Source: Motiliproteus sp963974645 (lineage in GTDB: Bacteria; Pseudomonadota; Gammaproteobacteria; Pseudomonadales; Balneatricaceae). From it: 21,588 bases of DNA. Position 1 is the first letter of the stretch; every line of letters starts with the position of its first letter. The stretch covers positions 1 to 21,588 of the forward strand of contig CAXBEA010000067.1 of assembly GCA_963974645.1 (NCBI GenBank), given 5' to 3'. Shown here piece after piece: positions 1 through 8,531 of the stretch. The notes below the pieces were generated by a model. The model worked only from the letters and a program-made list of their open reading frames with translations, was not told where the DNA came from and ran no database searches. A program made the position numbers and the translations under genes.

Positions 1-994
1 GTGTCTGCGATTGCACCACGGTGATGGCGATCACATTGACTACATCATTGACACTGCAACCACGGGACAGGTCGTTGGCCGGCTTGGCCAGCCCCTGCAG
101 AATCGGGCCGATAGCGTCGGCCTTGCCGATCCGCTCAGCCAGCTTATAGCCGATATTGCCCGCTTCCAGATTTGGGAACACCAATACGTTGGCCTTGCCT
201 TTGGTTTGCGACCGGTCAACCTTGCGCTCGGCGATCTCCGCCACAATGGCCGCATCCAGCTGCACATCGCCATCGATGCATAGATCGGGGTACTGCTGCT
301 TAACCAGCGCGGTGGCTTCCACCACTTTATCTACCGCGGAGTGGGTGGCACTGCCGCTGGTCGAGAACGACAGCATCGCCACACGCGGGTCTTCATTTAG
401 CAAGGTCTTGGCACTCGCGGCGGCGGATATGGCGATCTGCGCCAGCTGCTGCGCATCTGGGTTGATCACCAAACCGCAATCGGAGAAGATCACCCCGCCC
501 TTGAGTTCATGAAAGGGCTCGCACATCATCATCAGAAAGAAGCTGGAGACCATAGTGGCTCCGGGTGCCATGCCGATAACCTGAATCGCCGACCGAACCA
601 CCGCGCCGGTGGTGTAGACGGCACCCGCGACCGAGCCGTCGGCATCTCCCAGACGAACCATCATCTGGGCATAGTAAAGAGGATCCTGGACCCGCTCATC
701 GGCCTGCTCGGGTGTCATCCCCTTGGCTTGGCGCAGCTGGTACAAGGCGTTTGCGTAGCGTTTCCGCTCACCCGATTGGGCCGGGTTAATCAGGTTGACG
801 GCGCCGATATCAAAACCGTTTTCCGCTGCCTGAGCGCGAATTTTATCGGTATCACCCAGCAAGGTGACCTCGGCAATACCGCGCGCAGCGGCGATAGTTG
901 CAGCCTCCAGAATACGGGGGTCTTCACCCTCCGCTAACACCACACGCTTGGGCGCTTGTACGGCCCGCTGAAATATATTGTTAAGCGCCTTCAT
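1..994 (-). CDS. pta: Phosphate acetyltransferase, C-terminus cut by window edge
   Basis: Phosphotransacetylase converts acetyl phosphate plus CoA to acetyl-CoA and phosphate in the cytoplasm. About 331 codons are open from the ATG at 994 down to the left edge without a stop, so the 3' end is missing. The protein begins MKALNNIFQRAVQAPKRVVL and shows the family core, including the segments LAEGEDPRILEAA near the N-terminus, TTGAVVRSAIQVIG, and SFSTSGSATHSAVDKVVEA. It starts directly with the catalytic PTA_PTB domain, so it is the short form and lacks the long N-terminal extension of E. coli Pta. An AAAGG ribosome site precedes the ATG. It lies 205 bp downstream of xsc on the same strand; xsc-pta pairs are a known arrangement in sulfonate degraders, where Pta consumes the acetyl phosphate made by Xsc. 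Confidence 0.93.
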   Translation of the reverse strand, partial: MKALNNIFQRAVQAPKRVVLAEGEDPRILEAATIAAARGIAEVTLLGDTDKIRAQAAENGFDIGAVNLINPAQSGERKRYANALYQLRQAKGMTPEQADERVQDPLYYAQMMVRLGDADGSVAGAVYTTGAVVRSAIQVIGMAPGATMVSSFFLMMMCEPFHELKGGVIFSDCGLVINPDAQQLAQIAISAAASAKTLLNEDPRVAMLSFSTSGSATHSAVDKVVEATALVKQQYPDLCIDGDVQLDAAIVAEIAERKVDRSQTKGKANVLVFPNLEAGNIGYKLAERIGKADAIGPILQGLAKPANDLSRGCSVNDVVNVIAITVVQSQT

Positions 995-1100
995 CACACA
1001 CCTTTATCATTATTTTGGTTTGATGTTTTGTCTTCACGGAGAAACACTGCTGAGAGAGCGAGGCATCCACGGGCTTGGGCTACAGTGTGGCAGCGGGATA

Positions 1101-1166
1101 AACCGGTCGAGGACCGACCGGTTGGTTGCGAAAAATTTGCGAGCGAATCCGTAGGATCCGCCCGCC
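1101..1166. other. Two inverted repeats in the xsc-pta spacer
   Basis: The 205-bp spacer between xsc and pta holds a perfect 9-bp stem (AACCGGTCG at 1101-1109 with its complement at 1115-1123, 5-nt loop). A second, imperfect 12-bp inverted repeat lies around 1140-1166 (GCGAGCGAATCC / GGATCCGCCCGC). Neither is followed by a clear T-run on the minus strand, so they are not canonical intrinsic terminators. They may stabilise the xsc message 3' end or reduce read-through into pta. The role is inferred only. Confidence 0.4.
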
Positions 1167-1199
1167 TGAGGACAGTTTACTGACAGCCTTGAGCCGTTC

Positions 1200-2960
1200 T
1201 TATTGAAAGTCTTTGTACTTCTCCAGGTGACGCACCGGCTGGGACAGCGCATCACGACGGAAGGGATCGCCCAGCTCACGGGTACACATGATCTCGATCA
1301 CCGTGGTGACGCCATCCTTCTGCGCATCGCAGGCCGCTTTCAGAGCCGGACCGACATCTTCGAGCTTGTCGATAGTGACGCCCTGAGCGCCCATGGAACG
1401 GGCGATCTCGGCAAAGCTGGGGTTCTCCAGTTCGCCAGCGACGAAACGACGGCTGTAGAAGTCGACCTGGTTCTTCTTCTCGGCGCCCCACTGACGGTTG
1501 TGGAACACGATCGAGGTGACCGGAATCTGCTCACGGACGCAGGTCATGATCTCGACCATGGACATGCCCCAGGCGCCGTCACCGGCGTAGGAGATCGCAG
1601 GACGCTCGGGTGCAGCGACCTTGGCACCGATGATGGTCGGCAGCGCGTAACCGCAGTTACCGAAGCTCATCGGGGCGAAGAAGCTGCGTGGCTTGTCGAA
1701 ACGCAGGTAGCTGTTGGCGACCGAGTTGATGTTGCCGATGTCGGTCGAGACCATCGCATCTTCAGGCATCGCTTTTTCCAACTCGCGCAGCACCTGGCGT
1801 GGGTGCAGGTAGCTACCCGCTTCGCCCGCCTGCTCGTTGATCATATCCAGCGAGTACTCGTCCTTCTCGTGGATCCACTCGTCCAGCTCTTTCTCCCAGG
1901 ACGCTTTCTCGGCAGCGATGCTCTGGGCCCGCTCATCTTTGGTCGCCAGGCAGGCCACATCACGCGCTTGCAGACCGGCCAGCAGCACTTTGGCAGCCGC
2001 TTTGGCATCGCCACAGATACCCACAGAGATCTTCTTTACCAGCCCCAGCATTTTGTTGTTGCAGTCGACCTGGATGATCTTGGCATCCTTGGGCCAGTAG
2101 TCCATGCCGTGTTGTGGCAGGGTACCGAACGGTCCCAGGCGGGTACCCAGTGCCAATACCACGTCAGCTTTGGAGATCAGCCGCATCGCCGCTTTGGAGC
2201 CCTGGTAGCCCAGCGGACCGGCCCAGAGTTCATGGCTGGCAGGGAAGGAATCGTTGTGCAGATAGGTGTTACACACCGGGGCACCCAGGTACTCGGCGAG
2301 TGCGATGCACTGCTCGACGCCTTCAGACATCACCACACCGCCACCGGAAACGATCACCGGGTTCTTGGCCTTGGCCAGCAGATCAGCGGCCTCAGCTAGA
2401 GCGTTCTCGCCACCGGCACCGCGCTCGATCACGATCGGCTGCGGGATCTCGACATCGATATCGCCGTAGAAGAAGTCACGTGGAATGTTCAACTGGGTCG
2501 GGCCATTCTCCTGCATGGCACGGTCAAACGCGCGCCCGGTCAGTTCCGCCATCCGCTCAGGGCGGGGTACGTGCGCCTGGTATTTGGTGATGGTTTCGAA
2601 GAACGGCAACTGCTGCGCTTCCTGGAAGCCACCGAGACCGTTGGAGATCGCACCGGTCTCAGGGGTAATACAAACCACCGGGCTGTGAGCCCAGTAGGCG
2701 GCCGCAATCGCGGTCACGAAGTTGGTGATACCGGGGCCGTTCTGGGCGATACAAACGCCGTGACGACCGGACACCCGGGCGTAACCGTCGGCCATGTGAC
2801 CGGCGCCCTGCTCGTGTACGACAGGGATCAGACGGATACCGGCGGGGGTAAAGATGTCCATCGCATCCATAAAGGCCGAGCCCATGATGCCGAAAGCGAC
2901 AGTAACGTCGTTGGCGACCAGGGTTTCAACGAACGCTTCGCTGGGAGTCATACGGGGCAT
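1200..2960 (-). CDS. xsc: Sulfoacetaldehyde acetyltransferase (Xsc)
   Basis: Thiamine-diphosphate enzyme that cleaves sulfoacetaldehyde with phosphate to acetyl phosphate and sulfite. It is the central desulfonation step for taurine, isethionate and other C2 sulfonates in the cytoplasm. The 586-residue length is usual for the family. Three ThDP-fold parts are visible: the N-terminal PYR domain with the catalytic Glu at about E50 (VVHEQGAGHMADGYAR), a central domain around 185-330, and the C-terminal PP domain with the ThDP/Mg motif GDGAWG at 460-465 and HN at 487-488. The Xsc-like signature segments (GIMGSAFMDAMD, PETGAISNGLGGFQEAQQ) separate it from acetolactate synthase. The ATG at 2960 has GAGG about 8 bases upstream. 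It is followed on the same strand by pta and diverges from the TRAP operon. The sulfite produced needs oxidation or export; a TauE-type exporter lies at 9078-9836. Confidence 0.95.
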   Translation of the reverse strand: MPRMTPSEAFVETLVANDVTVAFGIMGSAFMDAMDIFTPAGIRLIPVVHEQGAGHMADGYARVSGRHGVCIAQNGPGITNFVTAIAAAYWAHSPVVCITPETGAISNGLGGFQEAQQLPFFETITKYQAHVPRPERMAELTGRAFDRAMQENGPTQLNIPRDFFYGDIDVEIPQPIVIERGAGGENALAEAADLLAKAKNPVIVSGGGVVMSEGVEQCIALAEYLGAPVCNTYLHNDSFPASHELWAGPLGYQGSKAAMRLISKADVVLALGTRLGPFGTLPQHGMDYWPKDAKIIQVDCNNKMLGLVKKISVGICGDAKAAAKVLLAGLQARDVACLATKDERAQSIAAEKASWEKELDEWIHEKDEYSLDMINEQAGEAGSYLHPRQVLRELEKAMPEDAMVSTDIGNINSVANSYLRFDKPRSFFAPMSFGNCGYALPTIIGAKVAAPERPAISYAGDGAWGMSMVEIMTCVREQIPVTSIVFHNRQWGAEKKNQVDFYSRRFVAGELENPSFAEIARSMGAQGVTIDKLEDVGPALKAACDAQKDGVTTVIEIMCTRELGDPFRRDALSQPVRHLEKYKDFQ

Positions 2961-3300
2961 AGTGCATACCTCATGCTGGGTTGTTTTTTGTTTTTAGGTT
3001 AATCCTCGACTAAAAGGACTCAACATACTCTGCCATTGTAGTTGTTAGATGTCAAAAACGATTTTAAATGTATCAAAAATGACTGTATTCGCAACTTTAA
3101 TTGATGGTCTACGATAAATTCTTGAGTAGGGAAGTAGGTTTTTTGATAAAAATAACGTTTTTGTATGTAAATGAGACAAAAAAGATCAAAAAAAGTTGTA
3201 TAGGTTGTTTTGGTGTGGTTTAGTAGGTGGATGGATTGCAACGCCTGTTGGCCGAGTAATGCAGACCTCGCTGAAAAAAAATAAATAAACAGGTGATTTT
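2961..3300. promoter_or_regulatory. AT-rich divergent promoter region, xsc / TRAP operon
   Basis: A 340-bp, strongly AT-rich intergenic stretch separates the divergent starts of xsc and dctP, so both promoters must lie here. A TTGACA hexamer on the minus strand (3055-3050) is a possible -35 for xsc, but the -10 at the right distance is poor. A short A-rich motif of the form TATCAAAAA recurs four times: 3050-3058 (TGTCAAAAA), 3071-3079, 3139-3148 (inverted) and 3184-3192 (GATCAAAAA). These could be sites for a common regulator. No regulator gene lies within the window, and no sigma-54 type -24/-12 element with correct spacing was found. Confidence 0.5.
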
Positions 3301-4548
3301 ATGACTGATAAAGATAAGTCTCTGATGGCTGGTACTGAGGTATCACGACGCGACTTCTTTCGAGTAGCTGGAAATTACGGTTTAAGTTCGGCCATGATAG
3401 CGGCAAGTGTTCTGGGTGCCGGTGTTACATTGCCTCAGCTTGCATTGGCTGCTGAAGCAGAATCCGATCGTCGGGCGCGTAAGCCTGCTAAGCACAACCT
3501 TAAGTTTGGTGCGTCAGGTTTTAACGAAAACAATTTGCTGATTGAGCGGGCGGGTTGTTTAGACTTTGCGTATGACATTGAAGAACGTACCGATGGTGAG
3601 ATTCGTGTCGAGTTTATCGGCGACAATCAGATCTGTGGCCAGCTCAACTGCGTTAAGAAGACTCAGCAAGGCATTATCGATATGTTCACGGCTTCTACCC
3701 AGAACTCCGCGGGTGCCGCTCCTTATCTGAACGTACTTGATTACGCCTATATGTTCCCAACTCGGGCTTCTCAGTACCACTTCCTTTACCATCCTGACAG
3801 CCAGCGCCTGCTGCGTGACCCTCTGAGGAAAAAGCATGGGCTGCACTTCTTGTTTTCTCATTGTGAGCTGCGTGGTTTGCAGTTGGGGCTGGGTTGGGAA
3901 GATAAGCCGCTGGTCACCAATATCGATGTGTTAAAAGGCACCAAAAACCGTGTTACGGGTACCCAGCTTGGTCGTATCGCGATGCAGCTCTTGGAGCTTA
4001 ACCCGGTACCCATTGCCTGGTCTGAAACCCTGGATGGCCTTAAGTCGGGTCTGATTGATGGTGCTGAGACTTGGGCCGGAGCGGTGGGTTACGCCAACAT
4101 GTCACCGGTTATTTCTCAGTCGGTCGATCTGCGTTTCTTCTGCGGCACCGAAGCCACCATGATGGATGCCAAAGTCTTCGATAGCTTCAGCCCTGAACTG
4201 CAGGAAGCAGTGATGGAATCTGCATACCTAACTCAGGTTAAAATTCAAGCGGCTCAGGAAGTGGCGCTGGTTAATACAGTGGGTGCCACCGTGCCTTCAC
4301 TTGCCGGAACCCTGTTTGATAAGCACAACGTGCGCATGGCTCCTCTATCGGATGCCGAGCGTGCTAAAGCCGAACGTATCTGTGCCCCTGAATTCAATCC
4401 AGAGCCTTGGGTGAAGTGGCGTAAGCGCTTAGATAAGTGGGCCGGTGGTATCGATACCTATGCCGAGATCCACAAGATCGCCCGTGAAATTCCTCTTGAT
4501 ACGCTGGCTGAGAATGTTCAGCCTCGTCGTTGGTGGAAAAACTCTTAA
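3301..4548 (+). CDS. dctP: TRAP transporter substrate-binding protein, Tat-exported (DctP family)
   Basis: Periplasmic binding protein that delivers a carboxylate- or sulfonate-type solute to the DctQM membrane complex. The 415-residue protein starts with a twin-arginine signal: S15-R16-R17-D18-F19-F20, a hydrophobic stretch to about residue 50, and an ALAAEA cleavage region. Tat export is less common than Sec for DctP proteins and implies folding before export. The DctP core shows the conserved ligand-carboxylate Arg region (LKGTKNRVTG, R217) and the following GLIDGAETW segment at 250-258. The ATG is preceded by AGGTGA with 4 bases of spacing. It is the first gene of the TRAP operon and diverges from xsc, so the likely ligand is a C2 sulfonate such as taurine, isethionate or sulfoacetate. 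The ligand cannot be read from sequence alone. Confidence 0.88.
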   Translation: MTDKDKSLMAGTEVSRRDFFRVAGNYGLSSAMIAASVLGAGVTLPQLALAAEAESDRRARKPAKHNLKFGASGFNENNLLIERAGCLDFAYDIEERTDGEIRVEFIGDNQICGQLNCVKKTQQGIIDMFTASTQNSAGAAPYLNVLDYAYMFPTRASQYHFLYHPDSQRLLRDPLRKKHGLHFLFSHCELRGLQLGLGWEDKPLVTNIDVLKGTKNRVTGTQLGRIAMQLLELNPVPIAWSETLDGLKSGLIDGAETWAGAVGYANMSPVISQSVDLRFFCGTEATMMDAKVFDSFSPELQEAVMESAYLTQVKIQAAQEVALVNTVGATVPSLAGTLFDKHNVRMAPLSDAERAKAERICAPEFNPEPWVKWRKRLDKWAGGIDTYAEIHKIAREIPLDTLAENVQPRRWWKNS

Positions 4549-4570
4549 TCCCTTTTCGGTAACTTAAGGT

Positions 4571-4605
4571 GCTGGCCTTTCCTAGGAAAAGCCGGCTTCA
4601 TTTTT
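4571..4605 (+). terminator. Intrinsic terminator-like hairpin between dctP and dctQ
   Basis: GCTGGC at 4571-4576 pairs with GCCGGC at 4591-4596 (one G-U). The stem continues inward through the TTTCC/GGAAA arms, and the hairpin is followed by TTCATTTTT. It lies 23 bp after the dctP stop and about 130 bp before dctQ. A partly efficient terminator here would make more binding protein than membrane subunits, which is the usual stoichiometry for binding-protein-dependent transporters. Confidence 0.65.
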
Positions 4606-4736
4606 ATGGGCTGTTGTTTTCTGGTCTAGGGTTACAGGCGGTTGAGTTATGGCGACATTAGAGTGCAGTACAAAACCGGGCAATGTCCCACCAAACAGTG
4701 GTTGGATTTCACCAAGCAGAGAGAGGGGGCGAGAGG

Positions 4737-5270
4737 ATGCATAAAACAATGGGCAAGGCTTTCTGCTGGGCTTTTCAGCATATTGAGAAGTTCTTCATCA
4801 TAGTCTCCTACGGGTCGATGACGGCGATCATCTTTATCGAGGTTATTCGGCGCTTTTTGTTTAATGAGCAATCAGCCTGGAGCACTACGATACCGATCTA
4901 TCTGTTTCTATGGCTTGCTTGGATGGGAGCGTCCCTCAATGTGCAGAAACGCACCCATCTGCGCTTTACCGAGATGCGACAACGGCTGTCTTATGGCGCC
5001 CAGTTCGGATGTCTCATTCTGGATACCGTGCTCTGGTTTGTCATGGGCGCAGTGGTGATCTACTTCTCTGTTGAACAGGTCTATATCTCTTACGATAATT
5101 TCTCGATTGTCCAGGGTACCGACGATGTGATGCAGTGGTGGTTCTATCTCGCCACGCCGTGTGCGTGGGCGCTGCTGTTGGTGCGGGTGGTTCAAAATCA
5201 GGTGAGTGACTACCAAGACTTTAAAGCGGGCCGGCCTTTAGCTGTGCAAGCCGCCACTTTTGGTGATTGA
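4737..5270 (+). CDS. dctQ: TRAP transporter small permease (DctQ family)
   Basis: Small integral membrane subunit of the tripartite TRAP transporter; it pairs with DctM at the inner membrane. From the ATG at 4737 it has 177 residues and four hydrophobic segments, including IEKFFIIVSYGSMTAIIFIE, STTIPIYLFLWLAWMGASL, FGCLILDTVLWFVMGAVVIY and WWFYLATPCAWALLLVRVV. The family's FIEVIRRF region and the charged KRTHLRFTEMRQRL loop are present. An earlier in-frame ATG at 4683 would add 18 residues, but the later start has a GAGAGG-rich ribosome site just upstream and gives the usual N-terminus. Its stop falls 11 bases before the dctM start, so the two are translationally close. Confidence 0.88.
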   Translation: MHKTMGKAFCWAFQHIEKFFIIVSYGSMTAIIFIEVIRRFLFNEQSAWSTTIPIYLFLWLAWMGASLNVQKRTHLRFTEMRQRLSYGAQFGCLILDTVLWFVMGAVVIYFSVEQVYISYDNFSIVQGTDDVMQWWFYLATPCAWALLLVRVVQNQVSDYQDFKAGRPLAVQAATFGD

Positions 5271-5281
5271 GGAGATCGGTG

Positions 5282-6553
5282 ATGGATGGATTATTAATTA
5301 GTTTGATCAGTTTGGGTGTAACCGGGTTATTTATACTGGGCGTGCCCATCTTCTTGGTGATCTCCTTTTGGGTGATCGGTGTGAGTCTGGTGATCGACTT
5401 CACCCTGGCCAATATTGGCGTGACCCTCTATGAGGGTCTAAATTTCTATGGCCTGCTGGCTTTACCTCTGTTTATCCTGACAGGAGACCTGATAAACGCT
5501 GCGGGTATCGCCAAACGGTTGTCTGACTTTGCATACGCCTGTCTAGGCTTTATGCGTGGGGGTTTGGGGATGGCCGCTTTGGGTGCCTGCGGCATGTTCG
5601 CGGCGATCTCGGGGTCTAATTCCGCGACCACCGCAACCATTGGCAGCATCATGCACCCTGAGATGAAGAAGGGTAACTACGACGAAGAGTTTGCCGCTGC
5701 CACGGTGGCAGCCGGTGGCTGTGTGGGGATTATTATTCCTCCTAGTATTATCTTTATCGTCTACGGTTTTATGATGAACCTGCCGATTGGCGAACTCTTT
5801 TTGGCGGGCATGATTCCTGGTACGCTGATGGTTGTCGCGATGATGGCCACCTGTTGGTTTTTGTCTCGTCGTAATGGTTGGGGGCATCTGATTAAGTTCA
5901 GCCCCAAGCGCATCATCAAGACCGGCTCCAAGGCATGGCTTGGGTTTTTGGCGATGGGGATTGTGTTGTTTGGCCTCTCTACCGGCGCTTTTTCTCCGAC
6001 CGAAGCGGCAGGAGTGACCACGGGTTTCTGTCTGCTTGCGGGGTTGTTGATTACCCGGAAGTTCGGTTTGAAAGACTTACCGACAATCATGATGCGCTCG
6101 GGTCAAATTACCGGCATGTTAGCGCCCTTGATCGCGGTCTCGGTAGTGATGCAGCAAGTGCTCTCGCTGCTGGGAGCCAAAGCCTTTTTGACTGCAGTGA
6201 TTACTTCACTGGGTGGTTTTTATCCCATTCTGTTTGCGTGTATGGCAATCGTCTTTGTGGCCGGGACGGTACTGGAGAGTTTGCCGGTCACGGTGATACT
6301 GGCACCCATATTGGCGCCAATAGCGGCCTCGATCGGTGTTGATCCGATCCAATTTGCTGTGATCTTCCTAGTTGGCGCTTCCATTGGGTTCATTACACCG
6401 CCCTATGGTTTGAATCTTTACGTGGCCAGTGGCATGACCGGTATTCCCTATCTGCGAATAGTGAAACATGTGGTGCCCTACCTGATTGCGCTGACTTTGA
6501 CCTGGTTCGCCATTGCGTTAATACCTGGGATCTCTCTCTGGATCCTATCCTAA
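5282..6553 (+). CDS. dctM: TRAP transporter large permease (DctM family)
   Basis: Large transmembrane subunit of the TRAP transporter, which uses a sodium or proton gradient to move the solute delivered by DctP. About 424 residues, almost all hydrophobic helices, with the family's GLALPLFILTGDLINAAGIA region near the N-terminus, the GLGMAALGACGMFAAISGSN repeat-type motif, AAGGCVGIIIPPSI, and the mirrored FLVGASIGFITPPYGLNLYV segment near the C-terminus. The start was set at the ATG at 5282, which has GGAG 7 bases upstream. A TTG at 5267 overlaps dctQ and is less likely. It is the last gene of the dctPQM set. Confidence 0.93.
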   Translation: MDGLLISLISLGVTGLFILGVPIFLVISFWVIGVSLVIDFTLANIGVTLYEGLNFYGLLALPLFILTGDLINAAGIAKRLSDFAYACLGFMRGGLGMAALGACGMFAAISGSNSATTATIGSIMHPEMKKGNYDEEFAAATVAAGGCVGIIIPPSIIFIVYGFMMNLPIGELFLAGMIPGTLMVVAMMATCWFLSRRNGWGHLIKFSPKRIIKTGSKAWLGFLAMGIVLFGLSTGAFSPTEAAGVTTGFCLLAGLLITRKFGLKDLPTIMMRSGQITGMLAPLIAVSVVMQQVLSLLGAKAFLTAVITSLGGFYPILFACMAIVFVAGTVLESLPVTVILAPILAPIAASIGVDPIQFAVIFLVGASIGFITPPYGLNLYVASGMTGIPYLRIVKHVVPYLIALTLTWFAIALIPGISLWILS

Positions 6554-6561
6554 GCCCCTCA

Positions 6562-6595
6562 AAGATTCCCTTTTCTTATATGGAGAGGGAATCTT
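6562..6595. terminator. Strong hairpin after dctM
   Basis: A perfect 10-bp stem (AAGATTCCCT at 6562-6571 with AGGGAATCTT at 6586-6595) starts 9 bases after the dctM stop. No T-run follows on the plus strand, so it is either a weak or factor-assisted terminator or an mRNA 3'-end stabiliser. It separates the dctPQM set from the second DctP gene. Confidence 0.5.
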
Positions 6596-6696
6596 AGTTA
6601 GGGCTTGCGCTTTATAAGGTAAGTAGAGACTAGTATTACTTCAGTTGGTGGGCAACTTCTTTAAAGCTCTGTTGCCCCCGTTTTAGGTGCGATGCA

Positions 6697-7698
6697 ATGT
6701 TCCTCGGTGTCCGCTGTTGTTTGCTTATTATTATCTTTTCGGCTACTGCGAGTGCCACGCCACCTTATACTCTGCGCTTTGCAACAGCCAATCCCGAAGG
6801 CAGCCACTACGTGGCTAACCTGATGAAATTTAAGCAATTGGTGGAGCTGTATTCCAATGGACGCATTCGCGTCGAGCCCATTATCGATGGTCGTTACGGA
6901 AGCGAGCATGATAACGTCATGGGCACGGCCGAAGGGGATATTCAGATGTCCAGCGTCGCCGTTAACAACCTCACCCCTTTTGCCCCCAACGTTGGTTTTC
7001 TGACCTTACCCTACCTGTTCGATGACACAGCCCAGGCGCGTCGCCTGTTTGATCACCCGATCATGGATGAAGTGAACGAGCAGTTGGTACTGCGCGCCAA
7101 TGTGCGGGCTTTGGGTTGGTTAATCGGAGGCTACCGGGTGTTAACTAATACCCGAGTTGCTGTACGCGCACCTGAGGATTTAGCTGGTCTGAAGATTCGC
7201 ACACCGATGAACCCCATCATGGTAGAGACGTTCCGCTCCTGGGGCGTTGAGCCGTTGCCAATCGGCTGGACCGAGACCTACAGTGCGTTGCAAACGGGCA
7301 TCGCCGATGGTCAAGAAAATCCTCACATTATTTATTCAAACATGCCCAAAGCGGACGGCGAGATCTTCTTGGTTCAAAAGTATATTACCGATCTTCGGTA
7401 TCTGCTTTGGACGGGCCCACACCTTATTAACGAACCTTTTTACACCAGTCTGCCCGAAGATCTTAAAAAAGTGCTTCACCGAGCTGCCAGCGAAGCTGCT
7501 CGATACCAGTGGCAATGGGCTGAGGAGCATAACCGTCAACAATTAGACTATCTTATTGGTAAAGGGATGGTGTTGATTTCGCCTGCAGATCAAGAACGGG
7601 ATTGGCGGCGCCGGGCCAAAGCAGTTTGGCCGCAGTTTTATTCCGACGTAGGGGGGCAGCTCTTTATCGATAGGGTGCTGGCTATTATTAAACAGTAG
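6697..7698 (+). CDS. Second TRAP substrate-binding protein (DctP family), Sec-type
   Basis: Periplasmic solute-binding protein of 333 residues. A short Sec signal peptide (CCLLIIIFSATASA, probable cleavage after residue 20) is followed by a complete DctP domain. The conserved ligand Arg lies in GLKIRTP (R168), followed by WTETYSALQTGIADGQENP, which is more canonical than the equivalent part of the first DctP. No dctQ or dctM follows it, so it must share the upstream DctQM, work with a distant transporter, or act as a sensor-type binding protein. A modest ribosome site (TAGGTG) precedes the ATG. It is clearly a different paralogue from the Tat-type protein at 3301-4548, with little obvious identity outside the family motifs. 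Confidence 0.85.
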   Translation: MFLGVRCCLLIIIFSATASATPPYTLRFATANPEGSHYVANLMKFKQLVELYSNGRIRVEPIIDGRYGSEHDNVMGTAEGDIQMSSVAVNNLTPFAPNVGFLTLPYLFDDTAQARRLFDHPIMDEVNEQLVLRANVRALGWLIGGYRVLTNTRVAVRAPEDLAGLKIRTPMNPIMVETFRSWGVEPLPIGWTETYSALQTGIADGQENPHIIYSNMPKADGEIFLVQKYITDLRYLLWTGPHLINEPFYTSLPEDLKKVLHRAASEAARYQWQWAEEHNRQQLDYLIGKGMVLISPADQERDWRRRAKAVWPQFYSDVGGQLFIDRVLAIIKQ

Positions 7699-7733
7699 TT
7701 GTTTGGCGAAACATGAGACATGGAGATAACACT

Positions 7734-8531
7734 ATGCTCGCGCGTGTCTTGCTGTTCGGGTTGTTGTCCCTGCCTGGGTTGCTGCTGGCCGATACGCTGC
7801 GTCTTGGCGGTATGGTTCGTTGCCCTTATGTTTGTGCTGATGATGAGCATCCGGGATTTATACTCGAAATTACTGAAGAGATCTTAGAACGGGCAGGGCA
7901 TAAAGTGCTGTTCGAACCTCTGCCTTGGAGTAGGGCTTTGAGGTATGTCCGTAGCAACAACTTAGACGGGATTGTAGGGGTGTTGAGACGCAATGCACCG
8001 GATCTTGTGTATCCCAAGCTAGCTCAGGCGGTGTCTCAGTACGTGTTTTTTGTCCCAGCAAACTCCAGCTGGCAGCACACAGGGCTGGTTTCTCTTTGGC
8101 AGGTTAAGATCGGCGTAACCCAGGATCTATCCTATGGGTCGATGGATAGTTATATTCAGCGTTATAAACATAGTCCTCGAATTCAGTCCCTGTCCGGTGT
8201 CACAGCGGTCAACCAAAACCTGCGAGCGATGGCGCTAGGCCGGATCGATGCGGTGCTTGCGGATCGAGTTGTAATGGACTACCAGCAGCTTAAAGATCCG
8301 CTCTCCTTCCCATTGAAGGAGGCGGGTTCTTTGCACGCTGAATATCTCTATGTTGCGTTCGCTTCCGGTTCGTCGGAGGCGACCGAATACGCACGAATCC
8401 TGTCTGATGGTCTCGATAGACTGAGAGCAGATGGGACGCTGGATACGATTTTGCAGCGCTATGGCCTGTCAGACTGGCTTGGGAATAGCCCCGAAGAGCA
8501 AGCCCGAAAGCGCGTTCTTAGCCGTTTTTGA
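7734..8531 (+). CDS. Periplasmic solute-binding protein, family 3 (SBP_bac_3 type)
   Basis: A 265-residue exported protein of the ABC amino-acid-binding-protein fold. A signal peptide (MLARVLLFGLLSLPGLLLAD) is followed by the two-lobe binding domain: GFILEITEEILERAG, FEPLPWSRALRYVRSNNLDGIVG, then the second lobe (IGVTQDLSYGSMDSYIQ, ALGRIDAVLADRVVMDYQ) and the closing RLRADGTLDTILQRYGL. Such proteins may serve uptake or signal sensing. No ABC permease or ATPase is nearby, so an orphan or sensory role is possible. The ATG at 7734 has GGAG 8 bases upstream; an in-frame ATG at 7713 would extend past the signal peptide start and is less likely. It begins 35 bp after the second DctP gene and is probably co-transcribed with it. 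Confidence 0.85.
   Translation: MLARVLLFGLLSLPGLLLADTLRLGGMVRCPYVCADDEHPGFILEITEEILERAGHKVLFEPLPWSRALRYVRSNNLDGIVGVLRRNAPDLVYPKLAQAVSQYVFFVPANSSWQHTGLVSLWQVKIGVTQDLSYGSMDSYIQRYKHSPRIQSLSGVTAVNQNLRAMALGRIDAVLADRVVMDYQQLKDPLSFPLKEAGSLHAEYLYVAFASGSSEATEYARILSDGLDRLRADGTLDTILQRYGLSDWLGNSPEEQARKRVLSRF

Noticed and set aside
1203..2399. 398-codon plus-strand open frame opposite xsc
   Set aside because: It is the antisense of a well-supported xsc gene; the composition (His, Arg, Gly, Asp rich) is typical of a shadow frame in GC-rich coding DNA.
2114..2590. 158-codon plus-strand frame, very Arg/Pro/Ser rich
   Set aside because: Shadow of xsc in another frame; no domain and no ribosome site.
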